DNA of 64,000 nucleotides from JAPOXR01 sp965221935. Lineage in GTDB: Bacteria; Pseudomonadota; Alphaproteobacteria; Rhodobacterales; Rhodobacteraceae. A program made the translations under genes and the position numbers. The stretch covers positions 248,001-312,000 of the forward strand of contig CBDCSZ010000078.1 of assembly GCA_965221935.1 (NCBI GenBank), read 5' to 3'. The notes beneath the pieces were generated by a model. It saw only the letters and a list, made by a program, of their open reading frames with translations, was not told where the DNA came from and searched no databases. Shown here in pieces: positions 8,935 through 18,009 of the stretch. The first letter of the stretch is position 1, and every line of letters begins with the position of its first letter.

Positions 8935-9984
8935 TCAGACCTCGTCCGGCCGCACCGGACTCCGGGTCGCCGCGGATTGATATGCGGCCTCAACAAGCGC
9001 ACAGGTCTTGAGATAGTCAGCGCCGGACGTCTCTGCCGGTTTCCCGCATTGAAAGGCTTCCAAGAGGTGGGCGTTGGTGTGCAGCACACCGAGCTGCGAG
9101 TTGTGCCACGGCCGGCTGGTCCAGGAAAGCAGCGGCGAATTCAGATCTTCGGTCGCCGCCTTTCCGCCGACGGTCACGCTCATCTGCTCGCCCGGGGCGA
9201 TGACGACCGACCCTTGCGACGCCTCTATTTCCAGCAGGGTTTCGGGAAACGGATCCGGAATGCGGTGTGCCTCGTAGGTCGTCTCCACGACCGAAACCGC
9301 GCCGGAGCGGTGCCGCAGCATCATCGTCGCGGTGTCTTCACCCTTGACGGAAGGGTTTCGGGTCTGCGTTTCGCAGTACACGCGTTCGACTTCGCCAAGA
9401 AAAAACCGGGCCAGATCCAACAAATGCGTGCCGACGTCGAGGATGGCGAACCGCTCGGCGCGGGCGAGGTAAGGCTGGCCGCGGTAAATGTCGTATCCGG
9501 TTCTGAAATTGATCCGGGCCCAGTTCGGCTCGCCGATCGAACCTGACTCCAAGATCTGTTTGACCCTTCGCATGCCGACGGTGAAGCGGAAGTTCTCGTG
9601 CACGGCGAGCCACGTGCCGTTCCCCCTGGCGCAGGCCACGATTTCCCGGCAATCGTCCATAGTGGGCGCAAACGGCTTTTGCACGATGGCCGCAATCCCG
9701 TTTTCCGCCGCCGTCTGCGCCAGCTGCCGATGGCTGTCCATCTGGGTCACGATATCGAGCAGATCAATCGGATGCGCCCGAATCATGGCCTCGAGATCGG
9801 TATGCCAGGGCACGCCGAACGTATTGCCGGCAGCCTCGGCCTTGGCCGCGTCAAGGTCGCAGACCGCCGCCAGTTCCGCCCCGTCCGGACGCAGGTCAGA
9901 CCACGCGTGAAGATGATTCGCGGCATAGAAGCCGCATCCGACAACGCCGATGCGCACCGCCCGGCTGTCGCGCGGATTGGTCAT
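8935..9984 (-). CDS. Gfo/Idh/MocA family oxidoreductase
   Basis: NAD(P)-dependent dehydrogenase of the inositol/glucose-fructose oxidoreductase family. The Rossmann motif is at the N-terminus (VRIGVVGCGFYAANHLHAW), and AAIVQKPFAPTMDDCREI is the conserved EKP-like region, with QKP in place of the usual EKP. The C-terminal half is the substrate-binding beta-sheet domain. I start the gene at ATG 9984 (MTNPRDSRAVRIGV), giving 349 aa; the frame stays open to 10095 but those residues look non-coding. It faces the preceding + strand gene and stands alone. Substrate unknown. Confidence 0.9.
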   Translation of the reverse strand: MTNPRDSRAVRIGVVGCGFYAANHLHAWSDLRPDGAELAAVCDLDAAKAEAAGNTFGVPWHTDLEAMIRAHPIDLLDIVTQMDSHRQLAQTAAENGIAAIVQKPFAPTMDDCREIVACARGNGTWLAVHENFRFTVGMRRVKQILESGSIGEPNWARINFRTGYDIYRGQPYLARAERFAILDVGTHLLDLARFFLGEVERVYCETQTRNPSVKGEDTATMMLRHRSGAVSVVETTYEAHRIPDPFPETLLEIEASQGSVVIAPGEQMSVTVGGKAATEDLNSPLLSWTSRPWHNSQLGVLHTNAHLLEAFQCGKPAETSGADYLKTCALVEAAYQSAATRSPVRPDEV

Positions 9985-10182
9985 GTCAGAAGCCTCGGAT
10001 GGCGGCATTGATTCTGACGCTGTCCGCAGAACGGCCATGGACAGAACTGTCCGCTGCCCGAAGGCGCGGGTAGGGGACGGCGCGCCGCTGTTCACGGCAG
10101 CGAAACGCAGGCGCCGGGCACGGATATGGATTCATCGGTGCGTCGCTTCTCTCGCGCCTTCTGCCGCTAAGCGTTCTGGGTT

Positions 10183-10716
10183 TCAGTCGCCTTCGAATTC
10201 ACACAGACAGTGCACCCGCATGCCAAGATTGGCAAGCCGTTTCTGGCCGCCGAGATCGGGCAGATTGATGACAAAAGCGCATCCGGCGATATCCGCCCCG
10301 AGCCTTTCAAGCAGCCTGATACCGGCCACCGCTGTTCCGCCGGTGGCCAGCAGATCGTCCACCACCAGCACTTTTTCACCGGGCAGCACCGAATCGTCGT
10401 GGATTTCCATGATTTCGCTGCCGTATTCGAGCTCGTAACTTTCCGAAAGCGTCGTGCTGGGAAGCTTGCCCTGCTTGCGGATCAGCACAAAGCCGGCGGA
10501 GATCTGGTGCGCCACCGCGCCGCCGATGACAAAACCGCGCGCTTCAAGCCCCGCCACCTTGTCGATCTGTGTCCCTTGCCACGGGAGCAGCAGCTGATCG
10601 ACCGCCATCCGCAGGCCGCGCGGATCCTTGAAAAGCGTTGTGACATCCCGGAACATGATGCCGGGCACCGGAAAATCCGGGATGGTCCGCACATAGTCTG
10701 CGATCTGTGTCGCCAT
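10183..10716 (-). CDS. apt: Adenine phosphoribosyltransferase
   Basis: Makes AMP from adenine and PRPP. The 177-aa protein is of normal size. The PRPP-binding motif is VLVVDDLLATGGTA (about residues 119-132), and the N-terminal FPVPGIMFRDVTTLFKDP and GLEARGFVIGGAVAHQ are family signatures. It lies 63 bp downstream of mtnP on the same strand, so adenine released by MtnP can be recycled directly by Apt. Confidence 0.96.
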   Translation of the reverse strand: MATQIADYVRTIPDFPVPGIMFRDVTTLFKDPRGLRMAVDQLLLPWQGTQIDKVAGLEARGFVIGGAVAHQISAGFVLIRKQGKLPSTTLSESYELEYGSEIMEIHDDSVLPGEKVLVVDDLLATGGTAVAGIRLLERLGADIAGCAFVINLPDLGGQKRLANLGMRVHCLCEFEGD

Positions 10717-10779
10717 GGTTGTCGCCTGGCCTGGGCCGCTACCGCGGCGGTTTCTGCGCTGGACTGCCGCGGCGGCGAT

Positions 10780-11658
10780 TCACGGCTGCAGCACTCTGCC
10801 GGCGATCGCCGACAGCTTCTTTTCCACTGCCGGATCGCGTTTCCCGGGAGCGGTGATGACCGCGAATTCCAGCGCCCGGTCGCAGCCGTGCGGACATGCC
10901 TCTCTCCCGCGCCGCAATCGGCCCGCGAGCTTCTGAACCAGCTGTTTGCCCTTGTTTGAGTTGCCGATCAGGGTCGCGATGACCTCACTGATGTCGATCT
11001 CGCCGTGTTCGGGGTGCCAGCTGTCGTAGTCGGTCACCATGGCGACGGTGGCGTAGCAGATCTCGGCTTCTCTCGCCAGCCTGGCTTCCGGCATGTTCGT
11101 CATGCCGATGACATCGCAGCCCCAGTTTTCGCGGTACATCCTGGATTCTGCAAGGGTCGAGAACTGCGGCCCCTCCATCGCCAGATAGGTGCCGCCGTCA
11201 TGCGCCCGGATGCCCAAATCGCCGGCCGACGCCAGGCAGGCGGCCCGGAGGCGCGCGCATGTCGGATGCGCGAGCGATACGTGGCCGACGCACCCGGATT
11301 CAAAGAAGGACTTTGGCCGGGCATATGTCCGGTCGATGAACTGGTCTGCGATCACAAAGTCGCCGGGCGCGTATTCTTCGCGAAACGACCCGCAGGCGGA
11401 CACCGAAACGATGTCCGTCACACCCAGTTTTTTCATCGCGCAGATGTTCGCCCGATAGGGGACGGCGGACGGCGGATGCACATGATTGCAGCCATGGCGC
11501 GGAAGAAACGCCACCGCGCTCTCTGCAATCCGGCCGGTCAGGATCTGGTCCGACGGCCGGCCCCAAGGTGTCTCGACATCGACCCATTCAGCCTCCTCAA
11601 GCACCTCAATATCGTAAACGCCCGATCCTCCGATAAACCCAACTCTGCCGGCAGCCAT
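10780..11658 (-). CDS. mtnP: S-methyl-5'-thioadenosine phosphorylase
   Basis: Cleaves methylthioadenosine, a by-product of polyamine synthesis, to adenine and 5-methylthioribose-1-phosphate. The 292-aa protein starts with VGFIGGSGVYDIEVLEEAEW, the usual phosphate-loop opening. FLPRHGCNHVHPPSAVPYRA and YLAMEGPQFSTLAESRMYR are MTAP-type signatures, and IGMTNMPEARLAREAEICYA is the nucleoside-binding part. It heads the mtnP-apt pair. Confidence 0.96.
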   Translation of the reverse strand: MAAGRVGFIGGSGVYDIEVLEEAEWVDVETPWGRPSDQILTGRIAESAVAFLPRHGCNHVHPPSAVPYRANICAMKKLGVTDIVSVSACGSFREEYAPGDFVIADQFIDRTYARPKSFFESGCVGHVSLAHPTCARLRAACLASAGDLGIRAHDGGTYLAMEGPQFSTLAESRMYRENWGCDVIGMTNMPEARLAREAEICYATVAMVTDYDSWHPEHGEIDISEVIATLIGNSNKGKQLVQKLAGRLRRGREACPHGCDRALEFAVITAPGKRDPAVEKKLSAIAGRVLQP

Positions 11659-11668
11659 GGCGGACCCT

Positions 11669-12271
11669 CTATTTCTGCGGCCTCACCATGCTGAACAGCG
11701 AGGTCACACGGCTATAGTCGTGATACCCCAGTCGCATGACAGGGCTGTATTTGAGCACGTCAAATCGGCCATCCGCCAGACAGTCGTCGCGCAGATGGAC
11801 TCCCGTGACCTCGCCAAAGACGACATGATTGTCCGCGCCCGGAAGCCGCACAATGCGGGTCAGTCTGCATTCCAGATTCGCCGGCGCGTCTTCCACCCTG
11901 AGGCAGTCCACGGTCTCGCATTCGCACTGGCAGAGGCCGGCGAGTCTGAATTCGTCGATATTGGCGGCGTACTGGCCCGCGGTCAGGTTCATCTTGTCCC
12001 GCATGGCGTATTCGACAATGTTCACGCAAAACACGCCGGAATCCCGGATGTTCGCGGTGCTGTCCTTGCCAAAGTCACGGTCCGACTTATTGCCGGTTGA
12101 GGCGAACATGACCTGCGGCGGCGTGTAGGCCACGGCATTGAAGAACGAATAGGGCGCGAGGTTGTCGCCGTCGCTGCCGCGTGTTGAAATCCAGCCGATC
12201 GGCCGCGGCGTGACCACTGCGTTGAACGGGTTGTGGGGAAGCCCATGGCCGTCCTCCGGTCGGTAAAACAT
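11669..12271 (-). CDS. Flavin reductase family protein (FMN-binding split barrel)
   Basis: Member of the flavin reductase-like/DIM6-NTAB family, which binds FMN and often supplies reduced flavin to a monooxygenase. The start MFYRPEDGHGLPHNPFNAVV and the following TPRPIGWISTRG are conserved in this subgroup, so I use ATG 12271 (200 aa) rather than the longer open frame to 12337. NVVEYAM-type FMN contacts appear as FCVNIVEYAMRDKMN. It lies 10 bp from mtnP on the same strand. No monooxygenase partner is next to it. Confidence 0.88.
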   Translation of the reverse strand: MFYRPEDGHGLPHNPFNAVVTPRPIGWISTRGSDGDNLAPYSFFNAVAYTPPQVMFASTGNKSDRDFGKDSTANIRDSGVFCVNIVEYAMRDKMNLTAGQYAANIDEFRLAGLCQCECETVDCLRVEDAPANLECRLTRIVRLPGADNHVVFGEVTGVHLRDDCLADGRFDVLKYSPVMRLGYHDYSRVTSLFSMVRPQK

Positions 12272-12348
12272 GTGTTTCCTGCGGAAGTTTGCCGATGACA
12301 CCGCCATAAGATACGGAATTTCCGCTTGGAAACGCAAGATGGTGCCGG

Positions 12349-12840
12349 ATGTTTCGTCTGCGGGAGGAAACGCCTGACGACGAATGGGAAGTGGAAGCGC
12401 TGCTGGACAGCGCCTTCGGTCCCGGCCGGCATGGTCTGTCCGCCTACCGGCTGCGGGACGGCGTCGAACCGGTGCCTGGCATGTCGCTGCTGGTCCGCGA
12501 CGGATTCGGCTCGCTTTCCGGCTGCATTCGGTTTTGGCCGATTCTGGTCGGCGGGACGCGGGCGCTGCTGCTCGGTCCGGTGGCCGTCCACCCCACCCGT
12601 CAGGGCGAAGGGCTCGGCGGCGCGCTTATCCGCGGCGGCATCGTCCGCGCAAAGCAGCTTGACTGGAAAGTGATCTTTCTGGTGGGTGACGAGCCATACT
12701 ATCGGCGGTTCGGGTTTTCCACGGCGCGCGGGGTCGCGTTTCCGCCGCCCACCGATCCCAAACGCGTCCTTTTCCTGCGGCTCGACGGGGCCGCCGGACA
12801 GGGGGCTGCCGGAAAGATCGAAAAATGGACAGGAAAATAG
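12349..12840 (+). CDS. GNAT family N-acetyltransferase, YhbS-like
   Basis: A 163-aa acetyltransferase of the YhbS group. It opens with RLREETPDDEWEVEALLDSAF and has the acetyl-CoA motif A region LLLGPVAVHPTRQGEGLGGAL, with the Q/R-x-x-G-x-G/A pattern. The later DEPYYRRFGFSTARG is typical of YhbS proteins. It is divergent from the flavin reductase and convergent with the next gene. Substrate unknown. Confidence 0.9.
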   Translation: MFRLREETPDDEWEVEALLDSAFGPGRHGLSAYRLRDGVEPVPGMSLLVRDGFGSLSGCIRFWPILVGGTRALLLGPVAVHPTRQGEGLGGALIRGGIVRAKQLDWKVIFLVGDEPYYRRFGFSTARGVAFPPPTDPKRVLFLRLDGAAGQGAAGKIEKWTGK

Positions 12841-12885
12841 CCCGTTGCCGGCGGCCCTGGCGGGGCGGCGACGGTGTCCTCAATG

Positions 12886-13329
12886 TCAGCCATGCGCGCC
12901 CGGCAGCGCCGCCATCATGTCGAAACCGAGCTGCCGGAAGACGTCGATGTGATCGATCATGACCCAGTTTTCGCTGAGCTTTCCATTCCTGACCGACCAG
13001 AAATCCGAAAACCGCATGCGCATCTTTTTGTGGGTCGCAGGCAGGCCAATATAGGGGCCGGAATGGGTTCCGGTGAGGAATCCTGTCGCCGCGACCCAAT
13101 TCTCGTCCGCAAACTCGATGTCATTTTTTGCGTGGTAGTCAGGAAATGCCGCATAGAACGGCCGCAAGACCTCGTTTTTGAATCCGTCCAGACCGTGGAT
13201 CGAACCGAATCCGGGAGGCCCGTGCCAAATCATGTCCGTGTGCCAGTATGCGTCATGCGCATCCAGATCCTGGGAGTTCAGCGCCTCATACATCCGCTGC
13301 ACGAGTTCGAGATTGTGTTGCGCCGACAT
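12886..13329 (-). CDS. SnoaL-like / ester cyclase family protein (147 aa)
   Basis: Single-domain NTF2-fold protein of the SnoaL-like polyketide cyclase family. It opens with LVQRMYEALNSQDLDAHDAY, followed by GLDGFKNEVLRPFYAAFPDY, both typical. GTHSGPYIGLPATHKKM and the closing SENWVMIDHIDVFRQLGF are the family's C-terminal signatures, with the acidic residue of the pocket in the last strand. It is 16 bp downstream of the ABC permease gene on the same strand, so it is likely the last gene of that transcript. The catalytic reaction cannot be assigned. Confidence 0.85.
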   Translation of the reverse strand: MSAQHNLELVQRMYEALNSQDLDAHDAYWHTDMIWHGPPGFGSIHGLDGFKNEVLRPFYAAFPDYHAKNDIEFADENWVAATGFLTGTHSGPYIGLPATHKKMRMRFSDFWSVRNGKLSENWVMIDHIDVFRQLGFDMMAALPGAHG

Positions 13330-13345
13330 TGTGCTGTCTCCCTGG

Positions 13346-14182
13346 CTATCCCTTGACGGCGCCGGCCGTCATTCCCGCGATCAGCTGTTTCTGAAAAATG
13401 TGGATGAGAATGACGATCGGCACGGTCACCGAAACCGCGCCGGCGATGCCGTGCATCAAGCGCTCCATGCTTTTGTTTTGGCCCATGTAGTTTCCGAGCG
13501 CCGCCGTCATAGTCGTCATTTCTCCGTTCATCAGCTGGCTGGCGATCAGGAAGTCGTTGTATGCGAGCAGGAACGAAAACAGCCCGGCGGTGATCACCCC
13601 CGGCCACATCACCGGAATGATGACAAGGCGGAATGCCTTCCAGCGGGAACAGCCATCGATCATCGCGGCTTCGTCAAGCTCTTGCGGAATGTTCATGAAA
13701 AACGCCCGCAGCATCCAGATCGTGAATGGCTGGTTGATCGCCACCAGCACGATGATCAGGGTTTCGTAGCGGCTCCAGATTCCGAGTTCGTAGAACGCCG
13801 ATTTGTACGCGGTCAGCAAGACAACATGCGGCATGGCCCGGAAGACAAGGGCCGCGACCAGCAGCCAGAAACCCAGCGAGCCCCGGTAGCGGGCGAGCGC
13901 GTATCCGGCCAGACAGCCGATTGTCAGGGAAACCGCGATGGTCGCGACGGTCACGATCGATGTGTTCATCGCGTAGCGCCAGAACGCGTCCTCGAACCAG
14001 ATGTGACGGAAGTGCTCGATTGTCATTGGCGCGAACAAACGGGGCGGTGACGCGAACGCGTCGACCGGCTGCCTGAGAGACATCAGCAGCATCCAGAAAA
14101 ACGGAAACACCGCCAGAAAAGTCCAAGCCCCCAGCCCGCCGCCGGTCAGGCCTTGAAGCCAGTAGGGGCGGCGGGCCTTCAT
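13346..14182 (-). CDS. ABC transporter permease, carbohydrate type (MalG-like)
   Basis: Inner-membrane permease of a CUT1-type importer. The 278-aa protein has six hydrophobic helices and the EAA loop seen as IPQELDEAAMIDGCSRWKAF, where the ATPase docks. I start at ATG 14182 (MKARRPYWLQG), which overlaps the stop of the upstream permease gene by four bases; the frame is open to 14461 but that part is the shadow of the other permease. It pairs with the permease at 14179-15219 and the binding protein at 15306-16541. Confidence 0.92.
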   Translation of the reverse strand: MKARRPYWLQGLTGGGLGAWTFLAVFPFFWMLLMSLRQPVDAFASPPRLFAPMTIEHFRHIWFEDAFWRYAMNTSIVTVATIAVSLTIGCLAGYALARYRGSLGFWLLVAALVFRAMPHVVLLTAYKSAFYELGIWSRYETLIIVLVAINQPFTIWMLRAFFMNIPQELDEAAMIDGCSRWKAFRLVIIPVMWPGVITAGLFSFLLAYNDFLIASQLMNGEMTTMTAALGNYMGQNKSMERLMHGIAGAVSVTVPIVILIHIFQKQLIAGMTAGAVKG

Positions 14183-15219
14183 GTGGCCGGCCTCCGGTCC
14201 TTGAAACTCTGCCGCAGCACCGGGATCAGCAGAATCACGACACCGAGGATTGTCAGTATCGAGTATGCCGCCGCCTTGTGGATATTGTCTTCGAACGAGA
14301 GCACAAAATACGTGAGATACTGGACGGAATTCGCATAGACGGTCGAGTTGAACACGAGAATTGGCTCGAACACCCGGTAGGCATCCATGATGTGGATCAG
14401 AGAAATCACCGTCAGCAGCGGCGCGAGATGCGGAATGATGACATAGCGCAGCCGCTGCCATTCATTGGCCCCGTCAATCATCGCCGATTCGAGCGGGTCG
14501 CGGGGCAGGGTCTGCAGTCCCGCGTAGAGTATGATGAATGCGAACGGCGCCGCGAACCAGATTCCATAGAGGATGATCAGTGTCCGCATCGCGATCTGGT
14601 CGGCGAGAAAGTAGAACCGGCCGAAGCCCAGATATTCAAGGACCGCCGACACCACGCCATTGTCGAGGAACATCCAATAGATGGCGAGCGAGGACACCAC
14701 CGGCGTGACCAGCATCGGCAGCAGCGTGGCGAACACAAGGCTGCCCCGGATGCCCTTGGCGGCGCTGTTGATCCCGAGCGCAAGCGCAAGACCGACCGCC
14801 AGAATCGCCGGGGTGGTGACGAAAGTGTAAAGCAGGGTGAACTCAAGCGCCCGCCAGAAGTCATAATTCGAGAACTCGCGGTAAGCTTGCGACAGCCCGG
14901 ATTCTCCGTCGCGGAGCTTGCCGAAAGATGTCGCCAAACCCTCCGTGTCTGCCGCCTTTGCAAGATTGCGCCCGCCCACATATTGCCAGATCACCACCGC
15001 GTTGCCGTCGTCGTCGAGCACCGGCTGCGGCACAGTTCTCGTCTGTTTCTTGGTGAGAGTGCCGAACAGGGGAACTTCTGTTGTCAACTCCACGAGTTCG
15101 GTCTTTACGTGCGACTGGTGTAGCGCAAGATAGCCGATCGCAATCAATGGAATTGCGATCAGGACCAGCATCACCGCCACCGACGGCGCGACAAAAGCCA
15201 GGAAAGTGCGGGTTTTCAT
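14179..15219 (-). CDS. ABC transporter permease, carbohydrate type (MalF/UgpA-like)
   Basis: First permease of the CUT1-like importer, 346 aa. It has an N-terminal helix, a long periplasmic insertion (about residues 40-110, including KKQTRTVPQPVLDDDGNAV) and then the transport core. The EAA loop is LPRDPLESAMIDGANEWQRL. The large insertion before the core is somewhat unusual for UgpA-type permeases but known in MalF. It lies between the binding protein gene and the second permease gene, overlapping the latter by four bases. Confidence 0.92.
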   Translation of the reverse strand: MKTRTFLAFVAPSVAVMLVLIAIPLIAIGYLALHQSHVKTELVELTTEVPLFGTLTKKQTRTVPQPVLDDDGNAVVIWQYVGGRNLAKAADTEGLATSFGKLRDGESGLSQAYREFSNYDFWRALEFTLLYTFVTTPAILAVGLALALGINSAAKGIRGSLVFATLLPMLVTPVVSSLAIYWMFLDNGVVSAVLEYLGFGRFYFLADQIAMRTLIILYGIWFAAPFAFIILYAGLQTLPRDPLESAMIDGANEWQRLRYVIIPHLAPLLTVISLIHIMDAYRVFEPILVFNSTVYANSVQYLTYFVLSFEDNIHKAAAYSILTILGVVILLIPVLRQSFKDRRPAT

Positions 15220-15305
15220 TTATGAAATCCGGCGGCCGCGCACCGCGGGGCCGCCGGTCATGCCTGTGTTGTCCGGTCGCGTGTCCGGATCGTCAGCTCC
15301 GATGC

Positions 15306-16541
15306 CTACAGCAGGCCGGCGTCGGCGGCTGCCGAACGGTAGTCGGCGGCGGCGTCCGCAAGCGACTGTTCAGCGGATTCCTTGCCGGCGAGGAAATCGC
15401 CAATATTGTCGCCGATCGCGCCGTGGGCCAATGCCGACTGCGGGTTCATCGGATACGGCGGGGCATTCGCCATCACTGAGCCAATGATCGCCGCCGTGTA
15501 TTTCGTCGGCACGTAGTTGGACCTGATCCAAAGGGTGGTGTCGTTGTTTGCCTCGACAACCTCCGGGCGCGTCGCATGCATGACCACCTTAAAGGCGGTT
15601 TCAGCGTCGCCGTCCAGATTCTTCGGTATCACATAACCGTCCCACCAGAACGTGGTCGCCGGAGGTCCGCCGTCAACCATGGACGGGGCCACGGCGTAGC
15701 CAACCTTGCCAATCACCGAGCTTTGGCCTTCGGCATCCATTGTCGGCGCTTGGTCGCCCCAGAGAATCGCCATGCCGACTTCGCCCTGCTGCAGCTGCTG
15801 CCTGACGCCGCCGAAATCGATGGAGAGCGCGTTTGGCGACATGTGCCCCATGAGCGCGCCCATGAGTTCGAGCGACTCGAGCCCCGCCGCGCTGTCAAAG
15901 GCCGGCTTTGAAGTTTCCGGATCGAACAGCTCACCGCCATTCGCGAGCAGCAGGTTCACAAACTCGTTGGCGAGTTCCCAGCCCCCGGAACCGCCGAAGG
16001 CCGCCCCGTAAGGATAGTCGATCGACTCCTCGCCGCTGAGAACCTCGGCGGCCGCGAGCAGCTCGTCAAACGTCGTTGGAACATCCAGCCCGTGCTTTTC
16101 GAACAGGTCGGTCCGGTAGAAAAAGTGCTGTGCGTTCGCCATGAAGGCGATGGCCGCGATGTCGTCGCCAAACTTGATCAGCATCTGATCTTCGATCTGG
16201 TATTCGTCACGGTATTTGTCGACCAAATCGTTGAGCGGCATCAGCTGCCCCTTGGCCTGCAGAAGCGTGATCGAACTGTTGGCCACCGCCGACGCGTCGT
16301 ATGGCGACGACGCTGCGGCAAAGGCCTGTTCCCGCTCTTCCTTGTGCGAGGTTGTGAGTTTGACATCGATCTTCAGATCGTCGGTCTCGCACTCTTCCAT
16401 CACGTTTGCGAGCAGTTCGAGAGTCTCGAAGAAATTCGTCAGGACATTGACCTCACCGTCGCCGGCGCCGCAGTCGGCGCTGGCCATTCCCGGCGCTGCC
16501 GCAATTGCCGATGCTGCGAGCAAGTTTCTGATCTTAATCAT
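15306..16541 (-). CDS. Extracellular solute-binding protein, family 1 (sugar type)
   Basis: Periplasmic binding protein of the ABC importer encoded downstream. The 411-aa protein has a Sec signal peptide (IKIRNLLAASAIAAAPGMASA, cleavage about residue 22) followed by a mature start DCGAGDGEVNVLT. FFYRTDLFEKHGLDVPTTF is the hinge segment typical of family 1 binding proteins. The ligand is not known; the gene neighbours are SnoaL-type proteins, not sugar enzymes, which makes a normal sugar less certain. Confidence 0.9.
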   Translation of the reverse strand: MIKIRNLLAASAIAAAPGMASADCGAGDGEVNVLTNFFETLELLANVMEECETDDLKIDVKLTTSHKEEREQAFAAASSPYDASAVANSSITLLQAKGQLMPLNDLVDKYRDEYQIEDQMLIKFGDDIAAIAFMANAQHFFYRTDLFEKHGLDVPTTFDELLAAAEVLSGEESIDYPYGAAFGGSGGWELANEFVNLLLANGGELFDPETSKPAFDSAAGLESLELMGALMGHMSPNALSIDFGGVRQQLQQGEVGMAILWGDQAPTMDAEGQSSVIGKVGYAVAPSMVDGGPPATTFWWDGYVIPKNLDGDAETAFKVVMHATRPEVVEANNDTTLWIRSNYVPTKYTAAIIGSVMANAPPYPMNPQSALAHGAIGDNIGDFLAGKESAEQSLADAAADYRSAAADAGLL

Positions 16542-16582
16542 GGTACCTCCATTGTGGATTGCCGTTGTTCAGAGCCGCCCCG

Positions 16583-17728
16583 CTATCCGTAGATCTGCAT
16601 GAGCGCTCCGAACTCGTTGAACATGGTCCATTCCCTCTGCACCATGTCATTCTCGATCTGCCACTGGGTGATCCCCCAAAGACAGACTTCTCTGCCGGTC
16701 GGCGGGCCGTAGGGGCCGTTGCCGCGATGGGCGCCGAGCGCGCTCCAGCGCGCCGACACCAGATAGCCGTCTTCGGGATTGCCCATCCAATAGAGATCGT
16801 CGACCGAGAGCGCGATATTGGGAAACATCGCCAGCACCGAAAGCACGAACGATTTAATCTGGCCAACCCCCTGAAACACTCTGCCGGTCGCGCCTTCGTA
16901 GGTCACAGAAGGCGAGTAAATCCGGTTCAGCACTGACAGATCCCGGCGGTTCCAGACCGCGTGAAACACCGCGTGCACAAATTCCTCGACATCTGTCACG
17001 CGATCGGGAATGGGCACACGTTCCGGTTTGCCCTGGCCAAACAGCCGGTCCGGGTCGGCGGCCATGAAATTCGGCGACACCGGATTTTCCCCATTGGACG
17101 CCGCCGACCTGGCGCACTCAACGAGATCGAATCCCAGCTGTTTCAGCATGCCAGCCGAGTCGTACTGCACATGTTCAAGAAAAATCTCATTGTGGCGCGA
17201 CACGCAGTTGGCGATGCAGAACAGCCGCACGGCCTTGCCGGTGGGCGGTCCGAAGCGGCTGAAACCGGTGTTCGTGCCCAAAATCATCGTGCGGTGCGAA
17301 GTGTGGAAACCGGCAATGTCGTTGCCGGCCCAGATGACCTCGTCGGCGACCAGCCGGATATCCGGAAACGCGTTGTTTGTGTGCACCGTGTCGGCGACAA
17401 TCTTGTCGCGGCCGTACTGCAGGCCGACATCGTCCCAGACACGGCAGTCATGGCTGTAGGTGTCGTAGATGTAGCCGATGTCTTTCTGTTCCCAGATGCG
17501 GTGCGTGATGCGCACGATGTAGTCGACGATGTTCCAATACGTGTCCTCGAATCCACGCATGCGGTGCTGCCGTGGCGGGAAATCCTGTTCCTTGAGAAAC
17601 CCGTCGGTGCCCAGTTGGCGATAGGCGTCGAGGGAAATTGAAAAATCGCCCGGCATACACTCGGGCGAGAGCGGTTCGAAACGCTGTGCCGTCTCCGCCG
17701 GAGAAACTATGCTTTCAGATTCTGCCAT
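16583..17728 (-). CDS. Two-domain SnoaL/NTF2-fold protein (381 aa)
   Basis: Tandem NTF2-fold protein. Domain 1 (about residues 60-200) contains IVRITHRIWEQKDIGYIYDT and RFGPPTGKAVRLF; domain 2 (about 245-381) contains FHAVWNRRDLSVLNRIYSP and PYGPPTGREVCLWG. The GPPTG motif occurs at the same place in both halves, showing an internal duplication. Each half resembles SnoaL-like polyketide cyclases. It heads the transcript with the ABC importer genes and is divergent from a second two-domain protein at 18010. Reaction unknown. Confidence 0.8.
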   Translation of the reverse strand: MAESESIVSPAETAQRFEPLSPECMPGDFSISLDAYRQLGTDGFLKEQDFPPRQHRMRGFEDTYWNIVDYIVRITHRIWEQKDIGYIYDTYSHDCRVWDDVGLQYGRDKIVADTVHTNNAFPDIRLVADEVIWAGNDIAGFHTSHRTMILGTNTGFSRFGPPTGKAVRLFCIANCVSRHNEIFLEHVQYDSAGMLKQLGFDLVECARSAASNGENPVSPNFMAADPDRLFGQGKPERVPIPDRVTDVEEFVHAVFHAVWNRRDLSVLNRIYSPSVTYEGATGRVFQGVGQIKSFVLSVLAMFPNIALSVDDLYWMGNPEDGYLVSARWSALGAHRGNGPYGPPTGREVCLWGITQWQIENDMVQREWTMFNEFGALMQIYG

Positions 17729-17850
17729 CGTGCCCGAACACCTCAGTTGTCAATGCCGGTCGGGCCTGACCTGGGCGGCCAGCCGTGTTTGTCCGCCGCC
17801 GGTTCTGCCTCCGCCGCGAACAGCCGGGATATGGTTAGTTGCTGGAATCG

Positions 17851-17960
17851 TCAATTGCAAGCCTATGCAAACCGCGCTGGCGATGTGCGCCCCGGCGCGC
17901 CGAATCCGCCGTTGCGCAGCGGCGGCGGTGCGTGACTCTTGCCGCGCGGTCTGCAATTGA
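17851..17960. promoter_or_regulatory. Inverted repeat in the divergent promoter region
   Basis: Between the divergent two-domain SnoaL genes, TCAATTGCA at 17851-17859 is mirrored by TGCAATTGA at 17952-17960; each arm also has an ACCGCGC/GCGCGGT partner on the inner side. The copies are about 92 bp apart, spanning the likely promoter area of both genes. A shared operator, or a looping pair of operators, is possible. No regulator gene is adjacent. Confidence 0.35.
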
Positions 17961-18009
17961 AGCGCCGAATCCGCCGCGCGGCCAAACAGTGAAGAAGCCA
18001 GGAGACGAC

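Noticed and set aside
14183..14461. N-terminal extension of the MalG-like permease frame
   Set aside because: It overlaps the upstream permease gene completely and reads as a shadow; MKARRPYW at 14182 is a normal start.
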